A stretch of DNA of 64,000 bases from Vigna angularis (Eukaryota > Streptophyta > Magnoliopsida > Fabales > Fabaceae), in contig NC_068974.1 of the NCBI RefSeq assembly GCF_016808095.1, positions 7,378,001 through 7,442,000 on the forward strand, given 5' to 3'. Both the position numbers and the translations under genes were made by a program. The notes beneath the pieces are model-generated. The model made no database searches. It saw only the letters and a list, made by a program, of their open reading frames with translations, and had not been told where the DNA came from. This document shows positions 22,281-33,174 of this stretch, piece by piece. Position 1 is the stretch's first letter, and the number at the start of each line of letters is the position of its first letter.

Positions 22281-24092
22281 CTACATAACAGGCAACTTTT
22301 TGATAGAATTAGAACCAAGATAAGTGTGACTTCTTCTGTTACATGGATGACTGACTCTGTCATAGAGAATAGTGTAATTTGAGCTGCCAACTTTCCTAGA
22401 ATAACAATGTCCATGATCACTTGCATAACTGTAATCTTGCTGTGTTTCACCCAATCCCCTAACAACCAAATTCCTTTTGATGACCATAGTACCCTGACCA
22501 TCTTGCACATTTTTGACAGAGCTCTTTGAAAATCCAAAACCCGAGCTCCTTGACTTGTCCACATTAAATCCTAATGTAACATTTGAAACGGATAAAGAAG
22601 TATCATTGTCCTGATCCACCCCATTTGAGCTCAAGTATAGAGAAAATTTTCTCTGTGTATCCTTAACAAAGGGTGATGGCAGATTAGCATGAACACTATC
22701 ATTGGAAAGAATCAGTTGATTCACAGTTTGCATATTCCCATCATTAGCCATCACCATTGAATTGTTGTAAACAAAATCTTGAGCAAAACTGATGGTAACA
22801 TTCCCATAGGAGGATCTTATCCAACCAGTAGACAAAATGGACCTCCTTGCACTAGTCCAAAATATTCCATTCAAACCTTCGAAGTCAGTGACCAGAGACA
22901 AAGCCAAAGGCTTGTCAACAATATCCAAAACTCCTCCTTCTGTCCTACTGCTCTTCCCATCCAACCAAATGTGCAGATTTGCGTCCACAAACCAAACATT
23001 CAAAGCGTTCGTCACGGTGAACCCCACCGAATGACTCTTCCCATCCAACAAGGTTCCCAAAAGTGGCGTGATCTCAATATCATAGGAGGGGAGATCAAAT
23101 GAGCCAATTCCAGTAATAGGCCTCCACAAGAGGGGGTTAACCCCTCCAGTGTAGATCACAGTAAAAGGCCAAACGGCACCCACAACCTTCCCATCAAGAG
23201 AAACCACAACCTCCCTAAAAGGGCCACCCCCAGGCACATCACTGAGGTTGTTGGCAATGAGATATTCCTCAGGAGGGTTAGTGTACCAAAACTCATCCCT
23301 CTCATGAAACGAAACATACACCTCCAACACAGCCCTATAGGCATTCTGGGGCACCCTAAACTCCTTGAAACCCCCATCAGTGGAATTGTCAATAACAAAC
23401 CACAACCCATCATTCGGTGGGAGGTTTCTCGAAATGGGCAGAACCAAATCAGCAGGGACACCACCCCCAAAGGCCAAATCTCCAACCTTTGAACCAGACC
23501 CATCACCAAAACTCTTTTTCACAGAAGGGTAAAAGTGAATAGTGACATCAACATGGTAAACCCCAGTGTAGGTTTCATCCACCACGTTGCCCAGAAACAC
23601 AGCGAAGGTTTGGTTTTGGGGACTTAACAACAAAGAATGGTACCTTGTGATGTCCTTGTGGACACTCCAAACAATGCCGGTGGCTCTTGGCTCTGCAGTG
23701 CAGCTTCTCAGAAGCTCAACCCCACCAAGCCACACACCGAAAATGCGATCAAATTGTCTTCCTTTGCAAGTGGCCTTCCACTCAAGCACGATTTTGGAGA
23801 AAGTTTTGAAGGGGCAGTGCGAGGGTGGGGTGTAGTTGGCGAGAACTGGTGGTTGGCCATAGGTGAAGCCAAAGTCGTGGTGGAGAATGTGGTGAGAGAA
23901 AGGTTTTGTTTTGGGGAGTTCAATGGGTCTTGTGACTTCAAAGTACTCCGTTGGTGGTGGAGGGTCGTCAGAAGATTTGAGTTCAGAGGTAAAATCAATG
24001 GCGTGTTGTTTGATTTTGTAGAGATTAGATGCAGAAATGGAGAGGAAATGGGAGAAGAACAGGAAGACGAAGAAAAAGAAATAGTTGTCCAT
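22281..24092 (-). CDS. Peptide-N4-(N-acetyl-beta-glucosaminyl)asparagine amidase A-like protein
   Basis: Uninterrupted 603-codon frame, ATG at 24092, stop TAG at 22281-22283. Known: PNGase A-family enzymes cleave N-glycans from glycopeptides, releasing an aspartate-containing peptide and a glycosylamine, and act in the secretory/apoplastic compartment. Seen: an N-terminal hydrophobic segment (residues 4-20, Phe-rich) ending SISAS fits a signal peptide. The family block FEVTRPI is at 51-57, a Cys-containing segment SHCPF near 91-95, and GRQFDRIFGVWLGGVELLRS at 111-130 followed by CTAEP and WSVHKDITRY. At least nine N-X-S/T sequons (for example NYT, NQT, NST, NVT) fit a glycosylated protein. 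Length is close to almond PNGase A-type proteins (about 570-600 aa). Intronless, as in plant homologues. Codon usage and GC are clearly higher than in the flanks. No defects seen. An in-frame Met lies just before the stop. Plant knock-out phenotypes are little known. Confidence 0.93.
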   Translation of the reverse strand: MDNYFFFFVFLFFSHFLSISASNLYKIKQHAIDFTSELKSSDDPPPPTEYFEVTRPIELPKTKPFSHHILHHDFGFTYGQPPVLANYTPPSHCPFKTFSKIVLEWKATCKGRQFDRIFGVWLGGVELLRSCTAEPRATGIVWSVHKDITRYHSLLLSPQNQTFAVFLGNVVDETYTGVYHVDVTIHFYPSVKKSFGDGSGSKVGDLAFGGGVPADLVLPISRNLPPNDGLWFVIDNSTDGGFKEFRVPQNAYRAVLEVYVSFHERDEFWYTNPPEEYLIANNLSDVPGGGPFREVVVSLDGKVVGAVWPFTVIYTGGVNPLLWRPITGIGSFDLPSYDIEITPLLGTLLDGKSHSVGFTVTNALNVWFVDANLHIWLDGKSSRTEGGVLDIVDKPLALSLVTDFEGLNGIFWTSARRSILSTGWIRSSYGNVTISFAQDFVYNNSMVMANDGNMQTVNQLILSNDSVHANLPSPFVKDTQRKFSLYLSSNGVDQDNDTSLSVSNVTLGFNVDKSRSSGFGFSKSSVKNVQDGQGTMVIKRNLVVRGLGETQQDYSYASDHGHCYSRKVGSSNYTILYDRVSHPCNRRSHTYLGSNSIKKLPVM

Positions 24093-24147
24093 GTGGGCTG
24101 CAGGAAGTGTGATAATTGCGAAGATGATTTTGCTTTGAGAGTTGTTC

Positions 24148-24160
24148 CCTACATATAAAA
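24148..24160 (-). promoter_or_regulatory. Possible TATA box of the PNGase A-like gene
   Basis: Minus strand TTTTATATGTAGGG lies about 60 bases upstream of the ATG at 24092, a plausible distance for a short 5' UTR. It is the only TATA-like motif in the immediate leader, but the wider region is AT-rich, so support is weak. Confidence 0.3.
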
Positions 24161-24386
24161 CAAAACAAACAAGGTAATTCCTTTTATATTGTTTGGCATT
24201 TTAGGAGAAAATATGTATATTGTTATTTTACCATGTTAATCAAACCTAAAGTTTAATTATTTTTTCTTTTTCATTGTGGACATGGATTCATGTTTGGAAA
24301 TTTAACCATTTTTTCTTTAAAAATAATTTTTTTCTATTTAATATACTCCCTTATCATATTATAATTTTATTTAGGTAAAGAATTGC

Positions 24387-26610
24387 GATATTTTTTTCTT
24401 TTATAACATAGTTCTATTTTTAATTTACGTGGCATATTGTAGCTTATATTTACATAGATAACATGGTTTTGTAACTTCAGAATTCGATTTTTAGAAAATC
24501 GAATTCTGATTTCTTATTTCAAAATTTTTACTAAAAAATGTTAGAATTTGGCTTTTTGAATACTGATTTTTTTCTTTAATGATGTTTGTGAAAATATATT
24601 TAACGGTTTTTGAAAACTGTTAAAGACTCGATTTTCAAAAATTGATGAGAGGTTAGAAGGCTTTCGAAATCTACTTAAATGGTTTTCAAAAATCATTGCG
24701 AAAATATATTCAACGATTTTCGAAAATCGTTTAAGACTCGATTTTCAAAAATTGATGAGAGGTTAAAAAGTTTTCGAAATCTACTTAAATGGTTTTCAAA
24801 AACCAATATATTCACTTTTAACATATTTTTAAAATTTTTTTAATTTAAAATTAATAAATGATTAATTTATTTTAATATTATTTAATATGTTATACTGTAT
24901 TAAATCAAATTTTACATTATTATTATTATATTTATATTTATTTTTAGTTTTATTATTACTATTATAATTTTCAAAATAATTATTAAAATAGTAACATATA
25001 TTAAATTATATTAAAATAAATTAGATATTTTCTAAATTTTATACTAAAATTAATTTAAGAAATTTGTTAAATTGAAAAATGTTATATAAATATATTAAAA
25101 TAATTTAATTATTAATAAAAATTTAAATAAAAAAAATTAAAAATATGTTAAACTTCAAAAACCGTCTAACATTTTTAAATTTTTTTAAAATTAAAATTAA
25201 TAAATAAATAATTTATTTTATTATTTTAATATGATTTAATATTTTATAATATATTAAATCACATTTCATTATTAATTTAATAATAATTATAAAAATAATA
25301 AAATATATTAAACGTAGACGGTGTCGCTGTACTGCCTGCATTCGTAGGCAAAATGTAAACGGTGTCGTCTTCCCTCCACCTAGCCACCCAATGTCGCCGC
25401 AGGGTCACCGTTTCGTACGCAAAACCTGGAGAAAGACTCGTCTTCCCTCCACCCAGCCACGTATTTCTTCAATGGTATAAATATTGGTTCCAAATTACTT
25501 ATAATTGGAAAAATGATGACAAAGAAATTAGGTACTCCAAAATGAGTTTCATGGTCATAATTGATCTTCCTGTGCAAAAAGTTCACCTAAAATACCCACT
25601 TCTTTTGCCTTTAGTATCAGTTATGTTCCTGCACTATCACTCTTAGTAATTATGCTTCCTTTGCCACATATTTCTTCATAAATTGTATAAAAATTGGTTC
25701 CTCCGACGGCACTCCGACGATAATGGGTGGGTGGGCGGAAGTGCAGGTTTCGCGTACGCACGGTGGCACTCCGGCAGCAATGGGTGGTTGGGTGGAGGGA
25801 AGACGTCACCGTCTACGTTTTGCCTACGAACGTCGACAGTAGAGCAGCACCGCCTACGTTTAATATATTTTATTATTTTTATAATTATTATTAAATTAAT
25901 AATAAAAATAATAAAACTAAAAGTAATAATAATATGAAATGTGATTTAATATATTATAAAATATTAAATCATATTAAAATAATAAAATAAATTATTTATT
26001 TATTAATTTTAATTTTAAAAAAATTTAAAAATGTTAGACGGTTTTTGAAGTTTAACATATTTTTAATTTTTTTTATTTAAATTTTAATTAATAATTAAAT
26101 TATTTTAATATATTTACATAACATTTTTCAATTTAACAAATTTCTTAAATTAATTTTAGTATAAAAATTTAGAAAATATTTAATTTATTTTAATATAATT
26201 TAATATATGTTACTATTTTAATAATTATTTTGAAAATTATAATAGTAATAATAAAACTAAAAATAAATATAAATATAATAATAATAATGTAAAATTTGAT
26301 TTAACATAGTATAACATATTAAATAATATTAAAATAAATTAATTATTTATTAATTTTAAATTAAAAGCAAGATTTTAAAAATATGTTAAAAGTGAATATA
26401 TTTTCACAAAAATCATTAAAGAAGAAAATTCTGAGAAACCGAATTCTAACATTCTTTAGTAAAAGTTTTAAAATAAGAAGTCAGAATTCGGTTTCCTAAA
26501 AACTGAATTCTGAACTTTTACAAAACCGTGTTATCTATGTAAATATAAGTTACAGTATACTATCTACGTAAATTAAAAATAAAACTATATTATAAAAGAA
26601 AGAAAAAATC
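24387..26610. mobile_element. Foldback Mutator-like element, ~1-kb inverted arms, 10-bp TSD
   Basis: Flanked by identical AAAGAATTGC (24377-24386 and 26611-26620). Termini GATATTTTTTTCTTTTATAA (left) and GATTTTTTCTTTCTTTTATAA (right, reverse complement) are inverted, and the similarity continues inward for about 1 kb per arm. Examples are 'TTATCTATGTAAATATAAG' on the right pairing with 24440-24470, and 'AACGTAGACGGTG' (25313) pairing with 'CACCGCCTACGTT' (25847). The central ~350 bp is GC-richer, with repeats of 'GTCTTCCCTCCACC..GCCAC'. No transposase. Long inverted arms and a 9-10 bp TSD fit a non-autonomous MULE. Confidence 0.82.
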
Positions 26611-26620
26611 AAAGAATTGC

Positions 26621-28389
26621 ATCACATTCAGTAAAAAAAAATTTAAAATAATGAGTTTGTAAAACTTAAAGTCACGTTTAGGTTTCCAAAAAAGAGAACC
26701 TAAATCAGTTGAGGTTTGATAACGACGGTGGCCAGCAAACTGAGGCAGAGGAAGAGCATGATTGAAGAAGAGAAAAAGGATGGAGGTGGTAACTATGGCA
26801 AAGCTTCTATCGTTGATGCTATTGATGTTAACATGAGGTTCTCGGAGAAGAAGATGGAGTGTTGTGTAAGTGTGGGGAAGAGTCATGTGGGTTAGATTAA
26901 AGGATAGGAAGAAGAGAATAGCTGGAGGTAATGAATAATGTGAGGGTGAAGGTCTTAAGACGATGATGTAGGATGAGATCGGTTGAGTCCGCAGTGTTTA
27001 TCCGGAATTTTACTCGAAAAAAAAAAAGTTCATTCGTTATTTGAATAACTGTTTTAAAGATACTTAAATATTTTAAAATTCATGATACACCAGAATATTT
27101 ATGAATATCTACAAATATTTAAAATAATATATTTTTATAAATTATTAAAATAAAGTTTAAATAAAATTACAAAAAAATATAAAATATAATATAAATTAAA
27201 TTAAATATAAATTAAAATTTAATTTTAATTTAATTTAATTTAATTTTATAAAATATAAATTAATGTTAGTTTTAATTAAAAATTTAACTTAATAAAATAT
27301 AAATTTAATTTTTATTTTTATTTTTTATAAATAACGGATATCTCCGAATATAAATTATATAATACATAAGTAGATATTAAAATAGCTGTCTGTTGGGCGG
27401 ATTTTTTTTGCCACTGTTGTTAGAAGAAAGGGGATTTTTGTTGTGTGGGTGGTCTTTTTCTAAATTGAATCTTTATTTGTGTAAGTGAAAGAAAAAAATG
27501 AGGAAGAAGTTACAAGCTTGACTCAAGCTTTGTTTATTCCAATATTTACATTCTTAGTCCACAAAAATCCTCAATTTCATTCACATTTTTTAATATTATT
27601 ATAAAAAATTCACATAAAACTAATTGTCACATATGTATCAGCTGTTAAATAAGGATGTTTTATTACTTAAAAACCATTAATAATTACAACCTGATTGAAT
27701 CGTTTTAATAAAAATGGAGACGTAACTGAATCAAAAACCTAAGTAAAAATCTATTTAAAATTTTCCAACAAAAGTTAAGACCAAATAAATAATTAAGCTA
27801 AATTAAAAGAATTAAATAAATAGTTTAACCAAAAATAGTGTAAATAATATAATTTGTATTTTTGAATAATAATAAGTGTGTTAATTTTTTTTTTATAATC
27901 ACTTAAAAAATATAGTTATTCTAATCTCTTAGACTGAGTAGTTAAAACTTGTTTATATTAATAGCACATAAAACAAATTAAATAGTAGCAGTTATCACAG
28001 ATCTGGTGTTGCTACTAAAAAATTATCAAAAGCAAAATATATTCTAGGTAAAAGACAAATTATTACTCCATTCATCCTATCATGAGATACTTTGAAAAAT
28101 TATTGCTACTAAGAAACTTTAATAATTTTTTTAAATACTTTTACTGCTAATATTCAACTTTTTACACTTAATCGTTAAATCAATTAATTGCCAGCACTCT
28201 TTATTCTTTTTCTTTATTTAAGCTTGTAAATTTGAACCAGCTGTATACAATCAACAAACCAACAAGCAGAGTAAAAAATTATTTATTAATGACATTCAAA
28301 GATAGACAGTAAACGAGAATATTCCATCAGTTCTTTCCAATTATCAGGCTTTTAATAAAAATTATTCACCTTTACGTATATTTTTAAAG
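26621..28389. other. Intergenic AT-rich region
   Basis: No supported gene. A frame on the minus strand (26590-26886, 98 codons) overlaps the transposon end and matches nothing recognisable. 27180-27330 is a simple-sequence-like run of TTTAATTTAA motifs. Confidence 0.4.
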
Positions 28390-28398
28390 TTTAAGAAA

Positions 28399-29837
28399 TG
28401 TTTAATGTATTCAGAGGTCCATATTTATGCGGATTCGTATCAATTGGGTTTTCGTATTCTGAAAGTTCTCAATTGGGTTTTTATTTTGGTAAAATTGAGT
28501 TAATAATGCCCTTGTCGTTAATTGCTGTGGACGGCGTTAACTTTCTTGTGATGTGGCATGCTGAGGTGTCCTTTAATTACGACGTGGCACAGGCTAACCA
28601 ACCAGAACATACCACCTCACGCCTCCTGCCACGTCATCTATATCTTCTCCACAGAAACCTTAATTTCCAAACCCTAGCTACTGTCATCCTCGCCGACATT
28701 TGTCCCCTCAACCTTCGCCGTGAACCTCCATGGTCGTCGCAAGTCCTCTGTCACTCTCCTCCTTCGTCAATCACAAGCAACCTGTAGAAGATCAAACCAC
28801 AGAACCCAGAATCGCGCATCTACTTCTCGCGTGAGAATCTACTCCATCATCTTCTCCATGGCTGCCACGCGAATCACACATCAACTCCATTGAAGCCGCC
28901 ACCACGAAATCGCCACCAGACCTACATACCAGAAATCGCCACCAAGCGCCGCTGTGAAAGTGCCAATCGCGAGTTTTTCCGTTCGCCAGACCTGCAAATC
29001 CAAAACCACAACAGAAACCCAAATTGAAAACCTAATGGCACAACCAAGGTTTCTCAATTGCGAGTCTAGCGAACCTGAAACGCAAATCAGAATTTGTGGC
29101 ACGACACTGCTTCAGCACCATTAACTCGCACCTTCCAGAGAAAACACAAAGACCCAAAATTAGAGAAAATGCAATCGCGATTGAGCGCGAGGTCGCTGTT
29201 CAGAGTCGCTTCTTCCTCATCATTTTCAGGCAAGAACATCCATGGAAATTCGCCTTTGTGGAGCAAGCAGGTGCGAACAGAACCCAAAAAAAAATCCCCA
29301 AACTCAATACCTTAACATTCTCAGTCCGAACCCTAACCCCAATATCGCAACAGTGAAACTTCGAAACGCATTTGTAGAAAAGAAGCACAACAAGCATCCC
29401 AGTTCGCAAAAATCAGATAACGAACAATAACCCCTAAAACCCAATCAAAATCAGAAAAGGAAGAGGGGAAGGAAGCTTCCTCCTTGCCCCGCTAATCAGA
29501 ACGGAGGGACGACGAAGAAACACGCCCTTGTCGCGCCGCGCCTTCGCCGGGCTCTCGTCGCCTCTACTGTCAACCACCGACTACGCTCTTCCAGCGTATT
29601 TTAAAATTTAAAATTATATAAATATCCACGTAATAACCTCATACTGTACCACGTCGTAATTAAAGAACACCTCAGCATGCCACATTGCAAGAAAGTTAAC
29701 GTCGTCCACAACAATTAACGACAAGGGTATTATTGATTCAATTTTACCAAAATAAGGACCCAATTGAGAACTTTCAGAATACGAGGACCCAATTGATACG
29801 AATCCACAAAAATAGGAACCTACGAAGACATTAAACC
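28399..29837. mobile_element. Mutator-like element with GC-rich cargo (Pack-MULE candidate)
   Basis: Perfect 9-bp TSD TTTAAGAAA (28390-28398 and 29838-29846). Terminal inverted repeats of roughly 200-240 bp: left TGTTTAATGTATTCAGAGGT, right (reverse complement) GGTTTAATGTCTTCGTAGGT, continuing through 'TCAATTGGGT', 'AATTGAGT', 'CCTTGTCGTTAATTG' and 'GACGGCGTTAACTTTCTTG'. The interior (28620-29590) is much more GC-rich than the flanks and looks exonic. One plus-strand frame from 29169 starts MQSRLSARSLFRVASSSSFS, a Ser/Arg-rich leader resembling an organelle-targeting presequence, and meets a GT donor-like site after SKQ (CAAGCAGGTGCG). No transposase. The source gene was not identified. Confidence 0.8.
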
Positions 29838-29846
29838 TTTAAGAAA

Positions 29847-31060
29847 ACATAATTTTTTTTCAATTATCTTTTTGATTTAATTAATAGGAAGAGAAAAATA
29901 TCAGTTAAAATAAAAAATATATAATAGATAGTTTACATAAAATTATATTGAAAATAAAATGTATGGTTTCCTTAATTTTAGTAAAAAAAAAATCTTGAAG
30001 AATTATTATAAAGCATAAAATTGTAATTATTAATTAATATTTTTTTAAATCTATTTTCATAATTTAGAAAGCATAAAAAAACATATAGGAAATAGGAAGA
30101 GGTATCAACTTAATTCATAACACATTGGTAAGTTTTAACCCATCTTTGAAAAAATTTCATTTTAGGAGACTCTCAATGAGGGCAAAAAAAAAAACGCTTC
30201 AACTCCCAAAGCTCCTCTCAAGTAGGATAGGATAGGATCAAGGTGAATTTAGTCCCTACTATAACACTTTAATTAATTCTTAGAAATAGTATCATTTATG
30301 TATACATATAAATGTTAAGATAAGATCGTCTAGAGATTAGACCGTCTAAGTAACTCAGGTTTTGAAGTTTAACAAAAGAATTAAACGAAATATTTTTGTA
30401 TGAAAAGTTGTGTTAAACAAATTGCATCTAAGAGAAAAATGTTTTGTAACATATTTTATAGACAAAATCAAGTTTATAATAACATTTTCTATACTAAAGT
30501 ATCTGATGAACAAAGTTTATAAACAACATCTAAGAAAAGAAAGTATTTTTCGATGATTCATCTAATAGATGATACGAGTAAATAAGTTAGCATTTTATGA
30601 ACAAAGATTGTCTATCTCATGATAACATTGAAGCTTAAGGATTTTTTCTATAAAGTGTTAATTCAAGCAAAGCATCTTATGAAATGAATCATCTAACAAA
30701 AGATCACTAAATGTTATAGCTTTTCAAGCATCTAATGTTTTACACCATCAGATTATCATGTTTTATCAAACGATGCATTTATTAATGAAATGACAAGTGA
30801 TACAAAATTTTGAACATGCAATATTGCCTAATGTCTATCAACTTTCAAAATATTTAATATATGTATGAAAAAGTGTCTCGATACTTGTATATTTTGTTCT
30901 TAATATTTATGCAGATCACTAAAACAGAAAGATATGATCAAAATCACTACACCCAAGAAAAAGACGTTATGAGAGATGAATAACATTATGGAAATGTTTT
31001 CCTTGAAGTCTTTTGCTTTGTCACATCGTACAAGCTCTATTTTGATAAAGCCTATGATAA
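29847..31060. other. Intergenic AT-rich region
   Basis: No open frame of note and no clear terminal repeats. 30300-31000 may be LTR-derived sequence leading into the gag remnant that follows, but no LTR edges could be fixed. Confidence 0.35.
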
Positions 31061-31072
31061 AGCTTTGTACCT

Positions 31073-31279
31073 TTGCAAAGTAGACTTGATTCTAACTTCT
31101 CACCTAAAGGCTACATGCTCTACCTGAAGTCAACTTCTCTATCTAATTGTCATCTTTCAAACGAAGTTATAAATAAACTAAAGTTTGAAGACAAGACAAG
31201 AGGGATAAGAGAGTATATTCGTGAACACTCAAACAAGCTTACTACACTCATATATCATCTTAAGTTGAATATTTTCTAA
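31073..31279 (+). pseudogene. Possible copia gag remnant
   Basis: Frame of 68 codons. Its distal half KLKFEDKTRGIREYIREHSN followed by KLTTLIYHLKLNIF resembles the 'SIREYIMEMSNLASKLKAL' segment of copia-type gag (UBN2-like) proteins. No zinc knuckle or protease follows in frame. Call is by motif resemblance only. Confidence 0.4.
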
Positions 31280-31454
31280 AAGAATAACCTTAGTAAATCT
31301 CATATTTTCTTGTATTGTTTCTATCCTTTTTTTAAGAGTTATCAATATGTAGCTTTGCTCATAATATTATTGTGTTGTATATTCTGAAGAGAATTAAAAC
31401 ACTTGGTGTTTATCTCAGTTAAGTTAAACAGTATAGACGTGTTGTCTAAGGTTT

Positions 31455-31600
31455 AAACCAGAAGTGGTTAGAATACTTGAGATCGTAAGTGGTTAGAATA
31501 CTTAAGACTAGAAGTGGTTAGAATACTTGAAACCATAAGTGGTTAGAATACTTATAATCAAGAGTGGTTAAACTCGGACTAGTCGTGTTGACTAGGTGAA
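31455..31600 (+). repeat. Short tandem repeat, ~27-bp unit, AAGTGGTTAGAATACTT
   Basis: Four consecutive units of 'AAGTGGTTAGAATACTT' plus a variable 8-11 bp spacer (about 31461, 31488, 31514 and 31541). Two decayed copies follow ('GAGTGGTTAAAC' and, near 31605, 'AAGTGGCGAGAATACTT'). Probably part of a copia LTR or leader next to the gag remnant. Confidence 0.75.
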
Positions 31601-32099
31601 CTAGAAGTGGCGAGAATACTTGTTGTAAACCTGAAGAGTTAAAACTCGTGTAATTAATTACATTTTTTCTTGTATTAAAATGAATATTTTTTCTAAAATA
31701 AGGTCCATGGGTTGGCCTTTACCCATAGGGCTTTTGTGGATATTTTGGATCAGTGACTTTTTTCAATCGGGTGCTTTTTGGTCTTGAGAATTTTTCTGAC
31801 AACAACCTATGTGAATTAGAGTCAAACCATGTGATAGGACCAAATTGATAGGTCTAATAATATGGATGGAAAATAAACTCGTCCCCATAGGTATTGTCTA
31901 AACTTATTCTCGTTTTAACAAAGAATCCATGTATTGATTTGGTATGGATAATATTTGACTTTTTTCAATTGAGTATGAGAACATAGATGAGTATATACAT
32001 ACCTACCTCGTCTCCGTTCTCAATTTTTTCTTATTACTCATCTCATCTCGTTTAAATTACTAAAGTACTCACAATTTATTAAGTAACCTAAAGAATTTA

Positions 32100-32148
32100 T
32101 AGATACATACATATATATATATATACATACATATATATATATATATAT
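32100..32148. repeat. AT microsatellite
   Basis: Interrupted (AT)n/(ATAC)n run directly left of the inverted-repeat element. Confidence 0.9.
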
Positions 32149-32907
32149 GGGGTTTGCTAACTTGAGTACGCTTTTTTTCAGTTGGTACATTTTACCAATG
32201 TGTACCAGGTTTTAATAGACAAAAATACCCTCATATATTATGGATTTTAAGTTTTAAGGTCAAGGGTATTTGAATAATTTTCATTCTCAAAACAAAAAAA
32301 AAAATAAGAAACCCTCAAACCTTTACTCACCTCCCACATTCCTCTCAACTCTTTCTCTTTCATCTCTCTTACTCCAACATTTTCTCTGTCATCCTTATGG
32401 TAACCCCAACTAAAAAAATTAGAAACACTCATTGTTAAACAATTTCTTACAAAAAATGATTTTATAATGAGTTTTCATTTTATAATTTTTAGAAATGATG
32501 ATTTAACATCTGCAGATGATGAAATTAGAGAGGTTAATGAAGATAATGAAATTGAAGAGATCTTGAATGAAGCCCGAAGGCGAATATGCCAATGACTCAA
32601 CTCTTTATAAAGGCAAATTGTTTAACCGCGAGTGTTTTTTATTTTTCAGTTGGGGCTACAGTACGGATGATAGAGAAAATGCTAGAGTGAGAGAGTTGAA
32701 AAAGAAATGGTTGAGAGGAATGAGGGAGGTGAGTAAGGGTTTGGGGATTTCTTGTTTTTTTTTTAGTTTTTAGAATGAAAATATCAAATACCCTTGACCT
32801 TAAAACTGAGAATCCATAATATATGAGGGTATTTTTGCCTTCTAAAATCCGGTACACATTACTAAAATGTACCAACTGAAAAAAGGGTGTACACATGTTA
32901 GCAAACC

Positions 32908-32909
<2 letters not shown>
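32149..32909. mobile_element. Inverted-repeat element inserted in a (TA)n tract
   Basis: Left end GGGGTTTGCTAACTTGAGTAC and right end (reverse complement) GGGGTTTGCTAACATGTGTAC are inverted. Pairing continues for about 250 bp per arm ('CAAGGGTATTTGA' with 'TCAAATACCCTTG'; 'CTCACCTCCC..ATTCCTCTCAACTCTTTC' with its complement near 32700). A (TA)n run on both sides hides the TSD, so the superfamily is open. The central 150 bp has a short acidic frame (DDEIREVNEDNEIEEIL). No transposase. Confidence 0.75.
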
Positions 32910-32962
<53 letters not shown>

Positions 32963-33093
32963 TCTTCCAATTGTTTGACTTGTTTCTTAAAACTGAGAAT
33001 CCATAATATATGAGGGTATTTTTGCCTACTAAAACCCGGTACACATTACTAAAATGTACCAACTGAAAAAAAGGTGTATACATGTTAACAAAC

Positions 33094-33141
<48 letters not shown>

Positions 33142-33172
33142 CTCTCTTCAATTGTTTGACTTGTTTTATATC
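32802..33172. repeat. Tandem duplication of the element's right end plus flanking TA tract
   Basis: The ~109-bp right terminus (32802-32910) is repeated at 32988-33095, each copy followed by a (TA)n run and then 'TTCTCT.TTC.AATTGTTTGACTTGTTT'. Period about 186 bp. Two long (TA)n microsatellites (about 32910-32956 and 33094-33138) are part of it. Frames reading YIYIYI here are microsatellite artefacts. Confidence 0.85.
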
Positions 33173-33174
33173 CA

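Noticed and set aside
22040..22564. 174-codon minus-strand frame
   Set aside because: Overlaps the end of the PNGase A-like gene in another frame and runs into its 3' flank; no domain.
23637..24158. 173-codon plus-strand frame
   Set aside because: Exact antisense of the PNGase A-like gene's 5' half; no domain, and its codons mirror the real gene.
31455..31600. Regular repeats with spacers resembling a CRISPR array
   Set aside because: Plant nuclear DNA, units decay quickly, spacers are 8-11 bp and related to each other; a simple tandem repeat.
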